64,000 bases of DNA from Qiania dongpingensis (GTDB taxonomy: Bacteria > Bacillota > Clostridia > Lachnospirales > Lachnospiraceae), in assembly GCF_014337195.1 (NCBI RefSeq), contig NZ_CP060634.1:2108001-2172000 (forward strand), in the 5' to 3' direction. The notes below the pieces were generated by a model. It saw only the letters and a list, made by a program, of their open reading frames with translations. It searched no databases and was not told where the DNA came from. The translations under genes and the position numbers were made by a program. Positions 27,373-35,556 of the stretch are shown here, piece by piece (within the stretch, counting starts at the first letter, position 1; each line of letters begins with the position of its first letter).

Positions 27373-27878
27373 ATATTGCGTTGATTGGATTTATGGGCGT
27401 GGGAAAAACAACCGTTTCCCACGCCTTAAGTGAACGTCTTGGCATAGAAGAGACGGACATTGACCAGTGGATCGTGGAAAAAACGGGACGTCCCATAGCG
27501 GAGATTTTTGAAAAAGAAGGAGAACAGGCCTTCCGGGATAGGGAGACGGAGGCGATAAAAGAGCTGGCGTCGGGAGACGGCCGGATTCTTTCCTGCGGGG
27601 GCGGTGCGGTTCTGCGGGCGTGTAACGTGGAAGCGCTGAAGCGCGACGGAGTGATCGTGCTTTTGACGGCCGAGCCAGAAACCATCTTTGAGCGGGTGCG
27701 CTGCGGGAAATCCAGGCCGGTCCTCAATGGGAATATGAATGTCGGATATATCGCCCATTTGATGGAAAAAAGGCGGCCTGCCTATGAGGCGGCCGCAGAT
27801 TTTGCGGTGCCGACGGACGGAAAACCCGTTGAGCAGATCGCAGAAGAGATCGCGGAAAGAATCGGAGACAAGCTGTAA
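27369..27878 (+). CDS. aroK: Shikimate kinase
   Basis: 169 aa from ATG 27369. IALIGFMGVGKTTV near 3 is the P-loop, ETDIDQWIVEKTGRPIAEIF near 30 the shikimate-binding DxD region, EKEGEQAFRDRETEAI follows with the substrate Arg, ILSCGGGAVLR near 75 binds shikimate, and GKSRPVL near 115 is the lid Arg. It phosphorylates shikimate at O3 in aromatic amino-acid synthesis. Translation is coupled to the preceding helical-repeat gene, an odd partner; aroD and aroE lie 4 kb downstream on the other strand. Confidence 0.95.
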   Translation: MNIALIGFMGVGKTTVSHALSERLGIEETDIDQWIVEKTGRPIAEIFEKEGEQAFRDRETEAIKELASGDGRILSCGGGAVLRACNVEALKRDGVIVLLTAEPETIFERVRCGKSRPVLNGNMNVGYIAHLMEKRRPAYEAAADFAVPTDGKPVEQIAEEIAERIGDKL

Positions 27879-27896
27879 TTCGCCGACGGGATTTGA

Positions 27897-30134
27897 TCAC
27901 TGAGAGTCAGCCCAGGCTTCAAAATCAGAAACGGGAAGCGGGCGGGAAAAGATGTATCCCTGTACGAGCTCACAGTTTATGCTGCGGAGAAAGTCCAGCT
28001 GTTCAGAGGTTTCGATTCCCTCTGCCACAGTATGGACTTTCAGCTTTCCGGACAGCTCCAGAAGACAGGAGACCACATCTTTTGCTTTTTTCTGGGAGAT
28101 ATCCAGGAAAAATCTCCGATCTAACTTGATGGTATCCACATCAAATTCCTTTAACAGACCCAGGGAAGAGAAACCGGAACCAAAGTCATCCAGGGAGCAG
28201 AGAAAACCGAGCCGGTGCATTTCCTTTATCTGGCCTTTGATGTTTTCAATATCCTGGTCTTCAAAGAAAACAGATTCAGTCAGCTCCAGCTCTATCAGAC
28301 CGGTAGGTACATGGTGCTGTCCGGCTATCCCGGCGAAATCTTCTAGGATGCCGGGTTTTTTAAAATTCTGCCGGGAGAGGTTGACGGAAATGGGAAAGAT
28401 TTCTCGTCCCTCTTTTATCCAGCGCTCCAGAACAGAGCAAACCTTTGTGAATATATAAGAGTCCAGCTGGCAGATGCTTCCGTTTTTTTCAAACAGCGGG
28501 ATGAAATCGGAAGGATAGATCATACCCTTGAGGGGATGATCCCAGCGGACGAGGGCTTCTGCCCCCATGACCCGTCCATCTGCCAGCCGGACCTTGGGCT
28601 GCAGATAGATTTTAAAATCCTCATTTTCCAGAGAAGGGAGGAAAAGCGCGCTTAGATCCTGTTCTTTCTGAAGGCGTGCGGTAAAGGATGCGTCATAGAA
28701 TATACAGGTATCGTCGTCGTGGCCCAGGCGGTTCTTGCAGGCCGTTTTTGCCCGGTCCTGCATTACGGTGACTTCCGTGAACGGGTTTTCCACGATATAT
28801 GCGCCTTGCAGCAGCACCAGATGATAAGGCGGCTCCATACTCTGATTGAACTCATTCAGTTGTCCAAGAAGCAAGGACAGACGTTTCTGGATGGACGCCG
28901 GTTCGTTTTCCTTCAGGCACAGAAAGAAATTATCGGCTTCTCCACGGGCTGCCAGCTCCTCCGGACCGAGGTTTTTCTCCAGGATGTGCATGATATGCCG
29001 GAGGGTCTCATCCCCCCGCTGTACACCGAAGCTCTCATTGATCAGCTTGAAATTTTTGACGTTGAGGGACACGATGGTATAGGCGTTGTCCGGCTCTTTT
29101 TGAAAGAGCTCCCGGCATATGAGCTGAAATCGGAGGTTATTTATGCCTCCAGTCACACGGTCGGTAAAAGCCAGGCGTTCCAGCTGCCGGCGGTGCCTTC
29201 TGTAGAAGAAGAACATGGCTGACAGAAGTGCCGCGAACAGGAGGATGATACACGCAGTGATGATATAGGTCTTAGCGATATATTGGTCTGTTTCATAGGA
29301 AATCAGGTTTGCCGGTATCAGCGTGAGGAGGACCCAGTCATAACTGCCCAGCGCGTTATAGGCCATGATGGTATCGGTCCCGTCCGCCGCGGTAAAGGAG
29401 AGAAGTCCGTTCTGTCCGTTTCTCATATCCACCTGCATCTGCTCAATGGAATTTAAGACATTCTGGTCATCCTGTTTGACGAAAATATCATCCAGAGCGA
29501 GGAAAGGCTCCAGATCCGTTGGTGAAATGATGACTTTTCCCTTCCGGTCTAGGATGCAGGTGAGGCCGAGCCCGCTGAAGCACTGAGTCCGGATCAGCTC
29601 TTGCATGTTTTCCTTGTTCCGGATACCGGCCAGGACGCCGGCCATTTGCCCGTCTTTTATGAGGGGAATGGAATAGAGGATACTCTGCCGGCCCAAAATA
29701 GTGACGCCGTTTTCTCCTTCCAGAGAAGTTTTTATGCCGGGAAGCTCTGACAGGTTTTCGGGAAGTTCTCCTGTACTGTAGGAAGTTCCATCCGGGCTTG
29801 TTACAATAAGACTGTTAAAGCCCAGGGACTGTGTTTTTTCATCCAGGAACGTTTTCAGGGCATCCGGTTTTGCTGCGTTGTTGATTTTCAGCAGGCTGTC
29901 ACCGACCATCTCCAGGTCATAGGTGAGCCTGGAAAGGCGGAAGTCAATGTTGTTCTGCACCTGAAAGGCGACATCGGATACATAAGCGCGTGTCTTCTGG
30001 CTCACGGCAGTCTGAAGCTTTGCCGAATTTTGAACGGCAATGACAGACAAGGCGATGACAAGTATGGTGAAGGCGCAGAGAAGTATTCTGCTGCTCAGAT
30101 GCCGTGAGGCAAGGCCCTTTTTCTGTTTTTTCAT
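27897..30134 (-). CDS. Membrane sensor with degenerate GGDEF and intact EAL domain
   Basis: 745 aa from ATG 30134 (AGGAG 8 nt upstream). A transmembrane helix near 20-40 (ILLCAFTILVIALSVIAV), a double-Cache-like sensor domain (about 45-290), a second helix near 300 (TYIITACIILLFAALLSAMFF), a GGDEF domain whose signature is degraded to ARGEADNF (about 395), and an EAL domain (about 500-745). EAL catalytic residues are present: GAEALVRW, SVNLSRQNF, ELTES, LDDFGSG, IKLDR, VAEGIET. It is therefore predicted to be a c-di-GMP phosphodiesterase responding to an external ligand, with the GGDEF part regulatory. Confidence 0.9.
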   Translation of the reverse strand: MKKQKKGLASRHLSSRILLCAFTILVIALSVIAVQNSAKLQTAVSQKTRAYVSDVAFQVQNNIDFRLSRLTYDLEMVGDSLLKINNAAKPDALKTFLDEKTQSLGFNSLIVTSPDGTSYSTGELPENLSELPGIKTSLEGENGVTILGRQSILYSIPLIKDGQMAGVLAGIRNKENMQELIRTQCFSGLGLTCILDRKGKVIISPTDLEPFLALDDIFVKQDDQNVLNSIEQMQVDMRNGQNGLLSFTAADGTDTIMAYNALGSYDWVLLTLIPANLISYETDQYIAKTYIITACIILLFAALLSAMFFFYRRHRRQLERLAFTDRVTGGINNLRFQLICRELFQKEPDNAYTIVSLNVKNFKLINESFGVQRGDETLRHIMHILEKNLGPEELAARGEADNFFLCLKENEPASIQKRLSLLLGQLNEFNQSMEPPYHLVLLQGAYIVENPFTEVTVMQDRAKTACKNRLGHDDDTCIFYDASFTARLQKEQDLSALFLPSLENEDFKIYLQPKVRLADGRVMGAEALVRWDHPLKGMIYPSDFIPLFEKNGSICQLDSYIFTKVCSVLERWIKEGREIFPISVNLSRQNFKKPGILEDFAGIAGQHHVPTGLIELELTESVFFEDQDIENIKGQIKEMHRLGFLCSLDDFGSGFSSLGLLKEFDVDTIKLDRRFFLDISQKKAKDVVSCLLELSGKLKVHTVAEGIETSEQLDFLRSINCELVQGYIFSRPLPVSDFEAWADSQ

Positions 30135-30274
30135 AGGATTCTCCTGAATAGAGGAACAGTGTTGGCTGTCCGTCGGAGGACAGAAAATTACAGAATAAAG
30201 TGTAGCGTCTGATACAGAATAAAACAAGGGCTAATCTGTGTACATAAGCATATAGGCGGGGAGGGAATATCTTC

Positions 30275-31774
30275 ATGATGGAAGAGGGAAGGGCGGAAGA
30301 AATCTCAGAAAAGAAGCAGACATTGTTTGCGTTTGTATATCAAAGCCTGCTTGAGCAGATCACGGCGGGACGGCTGGCATACGGCGGGCGGCTGCCTTCT
30401 ATGAAAGAGCTTTGCGGCATATATCACGTCAGTATGCGGACGGTCCGTGATGTGCTTGCAGCCTTGAAAAAAGATGGTTATATATGGACGGAGGAGCGAA
30501 AGCCGGCGGTGGTCGTCTTCGGGAGAGACGCGGGAAATAAAGGGGAGCGGAATATTAGGGACGTGCTGTCGGAACGGGTTTCCATTTTTGAAGTATATGA
30601 GACTATGGCGATTCTGATGCCCCGCCTCTATTCTGTCTCTGCCGCTTTCTGCAGTACGGAGGATTTTATAAAATATGATTCTGCCATAAAACGTGGGGCA
30701 AAGAAGGATATAGAAGGGACATGGAGAGTGACCTCTGCGGTGTTTCACGATATTTTGCAAAAATCCAATAATCTTCTTTTTAACGATCTGTATACCAGCA
30801 TGGAGCTGTATACTCAGATTCCTGTGGAGGCCTGCTCAAAAGAGGAGCATCCGTTCAGGAAAATGGTGAGCAAAGAGAAGATGTACGGAATGAGAGATAT
30901 GGTAAATTCCCTGAAGAGAAATTATCTGCCGGAGGTAGAAGTGAAATTTGCCGCCATGTACCGCAGGGCAGCCGCGGCAGTGCGTAAGTATGAAGACCAG
31001 CAGCCGAATAAAAGAGCGGAACAGGGAGTGGAGCAAAAGGCTTCGTATGTCTGGAACGCGGAAAAAAGAAGGAACTGTCTCTATACGCATATCGGAAGAG
31101 AATTGATCAAAAAAATTGGGACCGGAGAATATCCGGCGGGAAGCCGGATACCGTCAGAGGCGGCTCTTGTCAGAGAATATGGTGTGTCCTTGGCAACGGT
31201 GCGAAAAGCGGCAGCTATGTTAAACGAGCTGGGATTTGCACAGACCGTGAATGGTAAGGGGACATACGCAAAACTGCCGGACAAAGGATTTCCGGTACAC
31301 TTTCTGGAGAAGGAGACTTACAGGCAAGATCTGCTGCTGTATATGAGCGCTCTGCAGTTCATGGCCGTCTCCATCGGGCCGGCGGTCCTTCAGGCATTTG
31401 ACAGGATAGACCTTAAGGTTACAGAGAGGCGTCTCAAAGAGAAAAGGCGGGAGGGAGAGCTTCCAATCACCGTATTGACGGCGACAGTCATTGAGAACAT
31501 TCCTCTGGAGCCTATGAAGGAGATTTTTATGAAGCTGGAACGGCTTTTGCAGCGGGGATATTATCTGTTTTTCTTCCGGTATGGAAATAGAAGCCTGAAC
31601 ACACTGCGCCAGAGGAGCCTGGCGGCTGTCCATTATCTTCAGATAAAAGACGGAAAAGGCTTTGCAGAAGAGCTGGCTTCCGGATACAGAGGAATCCTGA
31701 AGTCTGTGCAGGGATTCGCACTGGAGTATGGAGTGGAGGAAGCCGGGGGCATCGCGGTGCCGTCTGCCTTTTGA
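30275..31774 (+). CDS. Transcriptional regulator with two GntR-type HTH domains
   Basis: 499 aa. Two separate GntR winged-helix domains: residues about 10-75 (LPSMKELCGIYHVSMRTVRDVLAALKKDGYI) and about 270-340 (IPSEAALVREYGVSLATVRKAAAMLNELGFA, then NGKGTYAKL). Each is followed by an alpha-helical region of 150-200 aa with no match to FCD or UTRA that I can see. So the protein looks like an internal duplication of a full GntR-type regulator. GGAGGG precedes the ATG pair at 30275/30278. It diverges from the GGDEF-EAL gene and is convergent with aroD. Target unknown. Confidence 0.8.
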   Translation: MMEEGRAEEISEKKQTLFAFVYQSLLEQITAGRLAYGGRLPSMKELCGIYHVSMRTVRDVLAALKKDGYIWTEERKPAVVVFGRDAGNKGERNIRDVLSERVSIFEVYETMAILMPRLYSVSAAFCSTEDFIKYDSAIKRGAKKDIEGTWRVTSAVFHDILQKSNNLLFNDLYTSMELYTQIPVEACSKEEHPFRKMVSKEKMYGMRDMVNSLKRNYLPEVEVKFAAMYRRAAAAVRKYEDQQPNKRAEQGVEQKASYVWNAEKRRNCLYTHIGRELIKKIGTGEYPAGSRIPSEAALVREYGVSLATVRKAAAMLNELGFAQTVNGKGTYAKLPDKGFPVHFLEKETYRQDLLLYMSALQFMAVSIGPAVLQAFDRIDLKVTERRLKEKRREGELPITVLTATVIENIPLEPMKEIFMKLERLLQRGYYLFFFRYGNRSLNTLRQRSLAAVHYLQIKDGKGFAEELASGYRGILKSVQGFALEYGVEEAGGIAVPSAF

Positions 31775-31776
31775 GA

Positions 31777-32562
31777 TCATGTATGCAGCAGACGGAGGAT
31801 GCCCGCCAGTTTTTCCGCGTCAAGCTGACCAGGAGCGGAAGCCTGGCCCGCGGTGCCGAAGGTGAGGCAGGAACCGAAAAATTCTCCGGCGGCCCGGCTG
31901 ATGACTCCCAGCGGTCCCATGGACATGGTGATGATGGGACAGCTCAGGGACTCTGAGGCCCGGAGGGTGGCTGACAAAAGCGCCAGTACATCTTTTTTTG
32001 TACGAGGCATTACAGCCAGCTTGGCGATGCCGCAGCCCATGCTCTCCATGAGGGACAGGCGGGAAAGCAGCTCCGCCTCCGGAGGAGTTTTTTCAAAATC
32101 ATGGCTGGACAGTATAACATAAGTGCCTTTTTGACGGGCCAGAGAAAGGAGAGGAAGAAGCGGCGAGGAAGACAGGGGGTCTTCCGGCATGGCCGGATCT
32201 GTTCCGGTATACAGCTCCAGGTCCAGAAGATCTGCCATACCGCTTCGGAGGACCATTTCATTGAGCGCAAGATAGTCTTCGGCGGACAGATCTCCCTTGC
32301 CTCCTTCCTGCATAGTCCGGAAGGTGAACAGGATAAGGGAGCCGGGAAGAACCTGGCGAAGCTGGGCCAGAATTTTGCGGACCTCTTCCGGTTTTGCGAC
32401 GTTCCGGAAATGGTCGGCCCTCCATTCTATTACATCATGGGGAAGGCCGGTGATCCTTCCGGCTGCTTCGAGGATATCCGGTTCGTCTCTGCCGGTGATC
32501 GGTATGCAGAGCTTTGGGATTCCTTCTCCCAATTTCTTGCCGCGTATCGTCAGAGGTTTCAT
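31777..32562 (-). CDS. aroD: Type I 3-dehydroquinate dehydratase
   Basis: 261 aa. Type I (class I aldolase) markers: IPITGRDEPDIL near 20, VIEWRADHF near 45 with the catalytic-site Glu/Arg, LFTFRTMQEGG near 80, VILSSHDFEKTP near 145 with the catalytic His, GIAKLAVMPRTKKDV near 175 with the Schiff-base Lys, and ITMSMGPLGVISR near 212. It converts 3-dehydroquinate to 3-dehydroshikimate. The start overlaps the stop of aroE by 4 nt, so the two are coupled. Confidence 0.95.
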   Translation of the reverse strand: MKPLTIRGKKLGEGIPKLCIPITGRDEPDILEAAGRITGLPHDVIEWRADHFRNVAKPEEVRKILAQLRQVLPGSLILFTFRTMQEGGKGDLSAEDYLALNEMVLRSGMADLLDLELYTGTDPAMPEDPLSSSPLLPLLSLARQKGTYVILSSHDFEKTPPEAELLSRLSLMESMGCGIAKLAVMPRTKKDVLALLSATLRASESLSCPIITMSMGPLGVISRAAGEFFGSCLTFGTAGQASAPGQLDAEKLAGILRLLHT

Positions 32563-33326
32563 ATCAGCTCTCCTTTCGCTAACTCTCTTGTGATTTCAGG
32601 AATCACCCGGTTGTCGATCTTACGTTCCAGGAAAAATTCACAGGCATATTTTGCCTGGGCCACCAGCATAGGAAGCCCCGTGATCCCTTTCATGCCGAGG
32701 CTTCGCGCCTGGGCGGCAAGGCGGGTCACGGCGGGATTGTATATGATATCCAGCACACACCGGCAGGCAGTGAAGGGGGTCAGATCCAGAGGGGAGGACG
32801 AGAGGTCCGGGAACATACCGACAGGAGTCGTATTTACAATGAGCTCTGCGTCCGTATGATGAGCCAGACATTCCTCATAGGTGACGGCGTTTCCTTTGCC
32901 GCTCCGGCTCACAGAGATAATGGAGGCCGCTCCCAGCTTCTTAAGGACCGCCAGTATGGCCAGGGATGCGCCTCCTGTTCCGAGCACCAGAGCTTTTTTT
33001 CCCAATACCTCTGTCTGGCTGGATACCGTCATATATTCAAAACCAGAAAAATCGGTGTTATGGCCGATGAGCCGGCCGTCTTTGTTCACTATGGTGTTGA
33101 CTGCTCCTATGGCAGCGGCATGGGCGTCCATTTCGTCCAGATAGGGTATGACCTCTTTTTTATAGGGAATAGTCACATTAACGGCCTTAAAGGCGCGGCT
33201 TTTCATAAATTCCGGAAATTCCTCCCGAGAGAGGGGGACCAGGTCGTAAGTATAGTCCGCCAGCTTTTCGTGAATGAGTTTTGAGTAGCTGTGCCCGAGT
33301 TTTTCACCGATCAAACCGTATTCCAT
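32559..33326 (-). CDS. aroE: Shikimate dehydrogenase
   Basis: 255 aa. GLIGEKLGHSYSKLIHEKL near 4 binds shikimate, VNVTIPYKKEVIPYLDEM near 50 carries the catalytic Lys, IGAVNTIVNKDGRLIGHNTD near 75 holds the conserved NT/D pair, and VLGTGGASLAILAVLKKLG near 112 is the NADP Rossmann loop. It reduces 3-dehydroshikimate to shikimate. First gene of the aroE-aroD pair, 211 bp from the divergent XRE gene. Confidence 0.95.
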   Translation of the reverse strand: MEYGLIGEKLGHSYSKLIHEKLADYTYDLVPLSREEFPEFMKSRAFKAVNVTIPYKKEVIPYLDEMDAHAAAIGAVNTIVNKDGRLIGHNTDFSGFEYMTVSSQTEVLGKKALVLGTGGASLAILAVLKKLGAASIISVSRSGKGNAVTYEECLAHHTDAELIVNTTPVGMFPDLSSSPLDLTPFTACRCVLDIIYNPAVTRLAAQARSLGMKGITGLPMLVAQAKYACEFFLERKIDNRVIPEITRELAKGELI

Positions 33327-33453
33327 GGATGCGTATCCTTTCTCTTCGCTTATCTTTTTGACTTATTCCCATAATATCATATACAAGATTCAATTTCACT
33401 AGATTATGCTTAATTTATCTATGACTTTTTGAGCCAATTTTCTTGACGATTTT

Positions 33454-33518
33454 ATGGAAAGTTAGCTTGACATATACTGCAAATCTGGTATAATGGACAT
33501 ATGGAAAGTAAACTTTCC
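33454..33518 (+). promoter_or_regulatory. XRE-gene promoter flanked by operator repeats
   Basis: TTGACA (33467-33472), 16-nt spacer, extended TGGTATAAT (TATAAT 33489-33494). Around the expected start lies a palindrome GGAAAGT-AA-ACTTTCC (33503-33518), and ATGGAAAGT occurs again just before the -35 (33454-33462). The repeated half-sites bracket the promoter as expected for autorepression by the small XRE protein. Confidence 0.75.
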
Positions 33519-33537
33519 GTAAGGGAGAGAGGACACT

Positions 33538-33741
33538 GTGAAAAATCGTTTAGAAGAATTGAGGAAGCAAAAGGGCATTAAACAGGAAGAGCTGGCATCT
33601 GATCTTGAAGTATCCCGCCAGACAATAGGCTCCTTGGAAAATGGGAGATACAATCCTTCCATTCTGCTGGCCTTTAAGATCGCGAGATACTTTAACATGA
33701 GCATTGAAGAAATTTTTATATATGAGGAGGATACGAAATGA
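33538..33741 (+). CDS. Small XRE-family HTH regulator
   Basis: 67 aa with a GTG start and a purine-rich site (AGGGAGAGAGG) upstream. The whole protein is one HTH_3 domain: MKNRLEELRKQKGIKQEELA, then SRQTIGSLENGRYNPSILLA and FNMSIEEIFIYEE. This short type typically represses its own gene together with a coupled membrane protein. Operator-like GGAAAGT repeats surround its promoter. Its stop overlaps the next start (ATGA). Confidence 0.9.
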   Translation: MKNRLEELRKQKGIKQEELASDLEVSRQTIGSLENGRYNPSILLAFKIARYFNMSIEEIFIYEEDTK

Positions 33742-34166
33742 AGAAGCAAAGAAATTATCTTCTCGTCATAGGGGGGATTGTTTTAGCGGCCTTAGGCTTA
33801 TTTCTGATAAAAACGGCTGAAGATCCCACAGGATTTATGACCGCGCTGCCATATGTCTGCGTCGGAGTCGGCTGCGGGATCTTTGGGCACGGGATGGGAA
33901 ATATTGCTGCAGACAAGGCGGTTGGAAACAGCCCAGAGCTTCAAAGGCAGATGGAGATCGATAAAAAAGATGAGCGGAATCTTATGATCTCCAATTCCGC
34001 AAAAGCAAAAGCGTATGACCTGATGACATATGTATTTGGGGCTCTGCTGCTTGCGTTTGCACTCATGGGAGTGGATATGATACCTGTTCTATTGTTGGTT
34101 TCCGCTTATCTGTTTATTCAGGTGTATGGTGTCTGCTGCCGTATAAAATACGAAAAAGAAATGTAA
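33738..34166 (+). CDS. Four-helix membrane protein coupled to the XRE regulator
   Basis: 142 aa with four hydrophobic segments: YLLVIGGIVLAALGLFLI (8-25), ALPYVCVGVGCGIFGHGMG (35-53), YVFGALLLAFALMGV (93-108) and MIPVLLLVSAYLFIQVYGV (110-130). A charged cytosolic loop with MEIDKKDERN lies between helices 2 and 3. This XRE plus small membrane protein arrangement is common in Clostridia. Function unknown. It overlaps the regulator by 4 nt. Confidence 0.75.
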   Translation: MKKQRNYLLVIGGIVLAALGLFLIKTAEDPTGFMTALPYVCVGVGCGIFGHGMGNIAADKAVGNSPELQRQMEIDKKDERNLMISNSAKAKAYDLMTYVFGALLLAFALMGVDMIPVLLLVSAYLFIQVYGVCCRIKYEKEM

Positions 34167-34186
34167 ACCTTTATGGGAGGCTTGTT

Positions 34187-34381
34187 ATGGATGACGATTT
34201 CATAGAAGAAATGTTCAGCGGTTTCTGCAAGAACTTCAATGAGACGAGGACAGTGATCTGCGAATTTGTGAAGAGGGACGGGCAGATCCGTCTGGAGAGC
34301 GCCGGCTGTGCTTATGGGAAGTGCCCTCACAGCAAGACGTGTATTCTTATGGAGCAGGCAAGGGAAATGGAAACCCCATAG
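34187..34381 (+). CDS. Small Cys-containing protein, unknown
   Basis: 64 aa behind TGGGAGG. Acidic N-terminus (MDDDFIEEMFSGFCKNFNET), a central strand, and CAYGKCPHSKTC near residue 45, a four-residue-spaced Cys set that could bind metal. No family recognised. It follows the XRE/membrane pair by 20 nt and is probably the third gene of that unit. Confidence 0.6.
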   Translation: MDDDFIEEMFSGFCKNFNETRTVICEFVKRDGQIRLESAGCAYGKCPHSKTCILMEQAREMETP

Positions 34382-34436
34382 GTTTTGTGGCATCGACACA
34401 AATCTTAATGTTTTCTTTATGGCGTGGGACGAGGAG

Positions 34437-34476
34437 CATGAAAGATAGAAAAGGTATAATTATTTTATCTTTCATG
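34437..34476. promoter_or_regulatory. Perfect 11-bp inverted repeat around a -10-like element
   Basis: CATGAAAGATA (34437-34447) and TATCTTTCATG (34466-34476) are exact reverse complements with an 18-nt centre containing GGTATAATTATTTT (TATAAT 34455-34460). It can be an operator pair for a dimeric repressor or an RNA hairpin with no following T-run. Confidence 0.45.
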
Positions 34477-34585
34477 TTAAATTGTCTTATATCGGCTGTG
34501 AATTATTTATAATATCAGAATGATTAGAGGCGGATGGAGGACAAAAGGGGCAAATTCATAGAAGTAATATACGAAAGGAGGGCTA

Positions 34586-34633
34586 GTGTCCATCGTGCAG
34601 ATGGTTGACGGGGGCGTCGGAGATTACATATAA
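34586..34633 (+). CDS. 15-codon leader ORF before the TRAP genes
   Basis: GTG at 34586 preceded by GAAAGGAGG at 5 nt and ending TAA at 34631-34633. It reads (M)SIVQMVDGGVGDYI. A terminator hairpin follows 20 nt later, an arrangement typical of leader peptides in attenuation. No run of one amino acid hints at which tRNA would be sensed. Confidence 0.4.
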   Translation: MSIVQMVDGGVGDYI

Positions 34634-34652
34634 ATTGTATATAAGAGGATAG

Positions 34653-34677
34653 AAACGGAAGGGGGAACCGTTTTTTT
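34653..34677 (+). terminator. First terminator in the TRAP leader
   Basis: AAACGG (34653-34658) pairs with CCGTTT (34668-34673) and is followed by a T7 run (34671-34677). Confidence 0.65.
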
Positions 34678-34890
34678 CTGATACCGATTTATTCTGACGT
34701 CAGGCGCAGGAATGTGCGGCCGGATAATTAAATTAATTTCATGAGTTATGGAACAATTACTTTGAGATCACCTGAACAATATTCTCTTTAGAATGGGTTC
34801 AGGGGGATTTTGGCAGGTGAAAATGAAAAGTAAGTGTTGCGGTAACGATGAAATTATGGTCGATACTAGCTTACTTCATGTTGTTTCAGG
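34678..34890 (+). ncRNA. Structured leader of unknown class before TRAP genes
   Basis: No ORF. Nested pairings are visible: CACCTG/CAGGTG (34769-34774 with 34814-34819) enclosing CTGAAC/GTTCAG (34772-34777 with 34797-34802, sharing three bases with the outer pair) and an inner ATTCT/AGAAT; then AAGTAAG/CTTACTT (34828-34834 with 34870-34876). It runs directly into the second terminator. It could be a riboswitch aptamer or the end of an independent small RNA. I could not match it to a known class. Confidence 0.4.
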
Positions 34891-34942
34891 ACACCCGCCA
34901 GGGTATATTCCATAGGAATATACGGCAAAAGGGTGTTTTTTT
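34891..34942 (+). terminator. Long terminator hairpin immediately before dctQ
   Basis: Three stacked stems: ACACCC/GGGTGT (34891-34896 with 34931-34936), GCC/GGC, and GTATATTCC/GGAATATAC around an ATA loop, followed by T6 (34937-34942). It lies 38 nt before the dctQ start and would block the TRAP genes unless read through. Confidence 0.8.
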
Positions 34943-34980
34943 ATTTCCTTTTTTAAAAAACAAAGGAGAGGAGAACGAGG

Positions 34981-35553
34981 GTGAAAACATTTAATAAAAT
35001 TCTGGATGGGATTGAAAAGGCAGTCGTGACCATAGACAGTATACTCCTTGTATTTATCACTGCGGTCATTGTATTTCAGGTAATAGCCAGAAAATTAAAC
35101 ATTTCCATGACAGGAACGGAGGAACTGGCAAGATATGCGTATGTGATCTTCGCATTCTTGGCCTGGCCCATCGCCGCCCTGAGGGGGACGGACGTATGCG
35201 TGACCTTTTTATTCGATAAGCTTCCGGGAAAAATACGGCATGCGGTCCTGGCGGTCTTTCATATCGCCATGTCTGTATTCGCGGGGATCTGTGTCTACAG
35301 TATGATCAAGAACATTGAAAACGCGAAGGGCATCATCGCCGCGTCTAACCGCTGGCTGCATATCAGCTGGGTCTATATCATCGTGGCGGTCGGACTGGTG
35401 GCCACTGTGATCTTCAACATCATACGATGTGTATTCCTGCTGACCGGCCAGGCTGTCTATGTCTCACAGGATGAGAAGGACGCCATGGAGCTGGAGACTG
35501 CAAAAGAAGAATTTGAAAAACAACAGAAAGAACTGGAAGAAAAGGGGGAATAG
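34981..35553 (+). CDS. TRAP transporter small permease (DctQ-like)
   Basis: 190 aa with a GTG start behind GAGGAG. Four membrane helices in the DctQ pattern: VTIDSILLVFITAVIVFQVI (17-37), ARYAYVIFAFLAWPIAAL (51-68, preceded by the TGTEELARY signature), AVLAVFHIAMSVFAGICVY (88-107) and WVYIIVAVGLVATVIFNII (129-148). The C-terminal 35 residues are Glu/Lys-rich and cytosolic. It forms the membrane complex with DctM, 4 nt downstream. No DctP solute-binding gene is adjacent. Confidence 0.9.
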   Translation: MKTFNKILDGIEKAVVTIDSILLVFITAVIVFQVIARKLNISMTGTEELARYAYVIFAFLAWPIAALRGTDVCVTFLFDKLPGKIRHAVLAVFHIAMSVFAGICVYSMIKNIENAKGIIAASNRWLHISWVYIIVAVGLVATVIFNIIRCVFLLTGQAVYVSQDEKDAMELETAKEEFEKQQKELEEKGE

Positions 35554-35556
35554 CAT

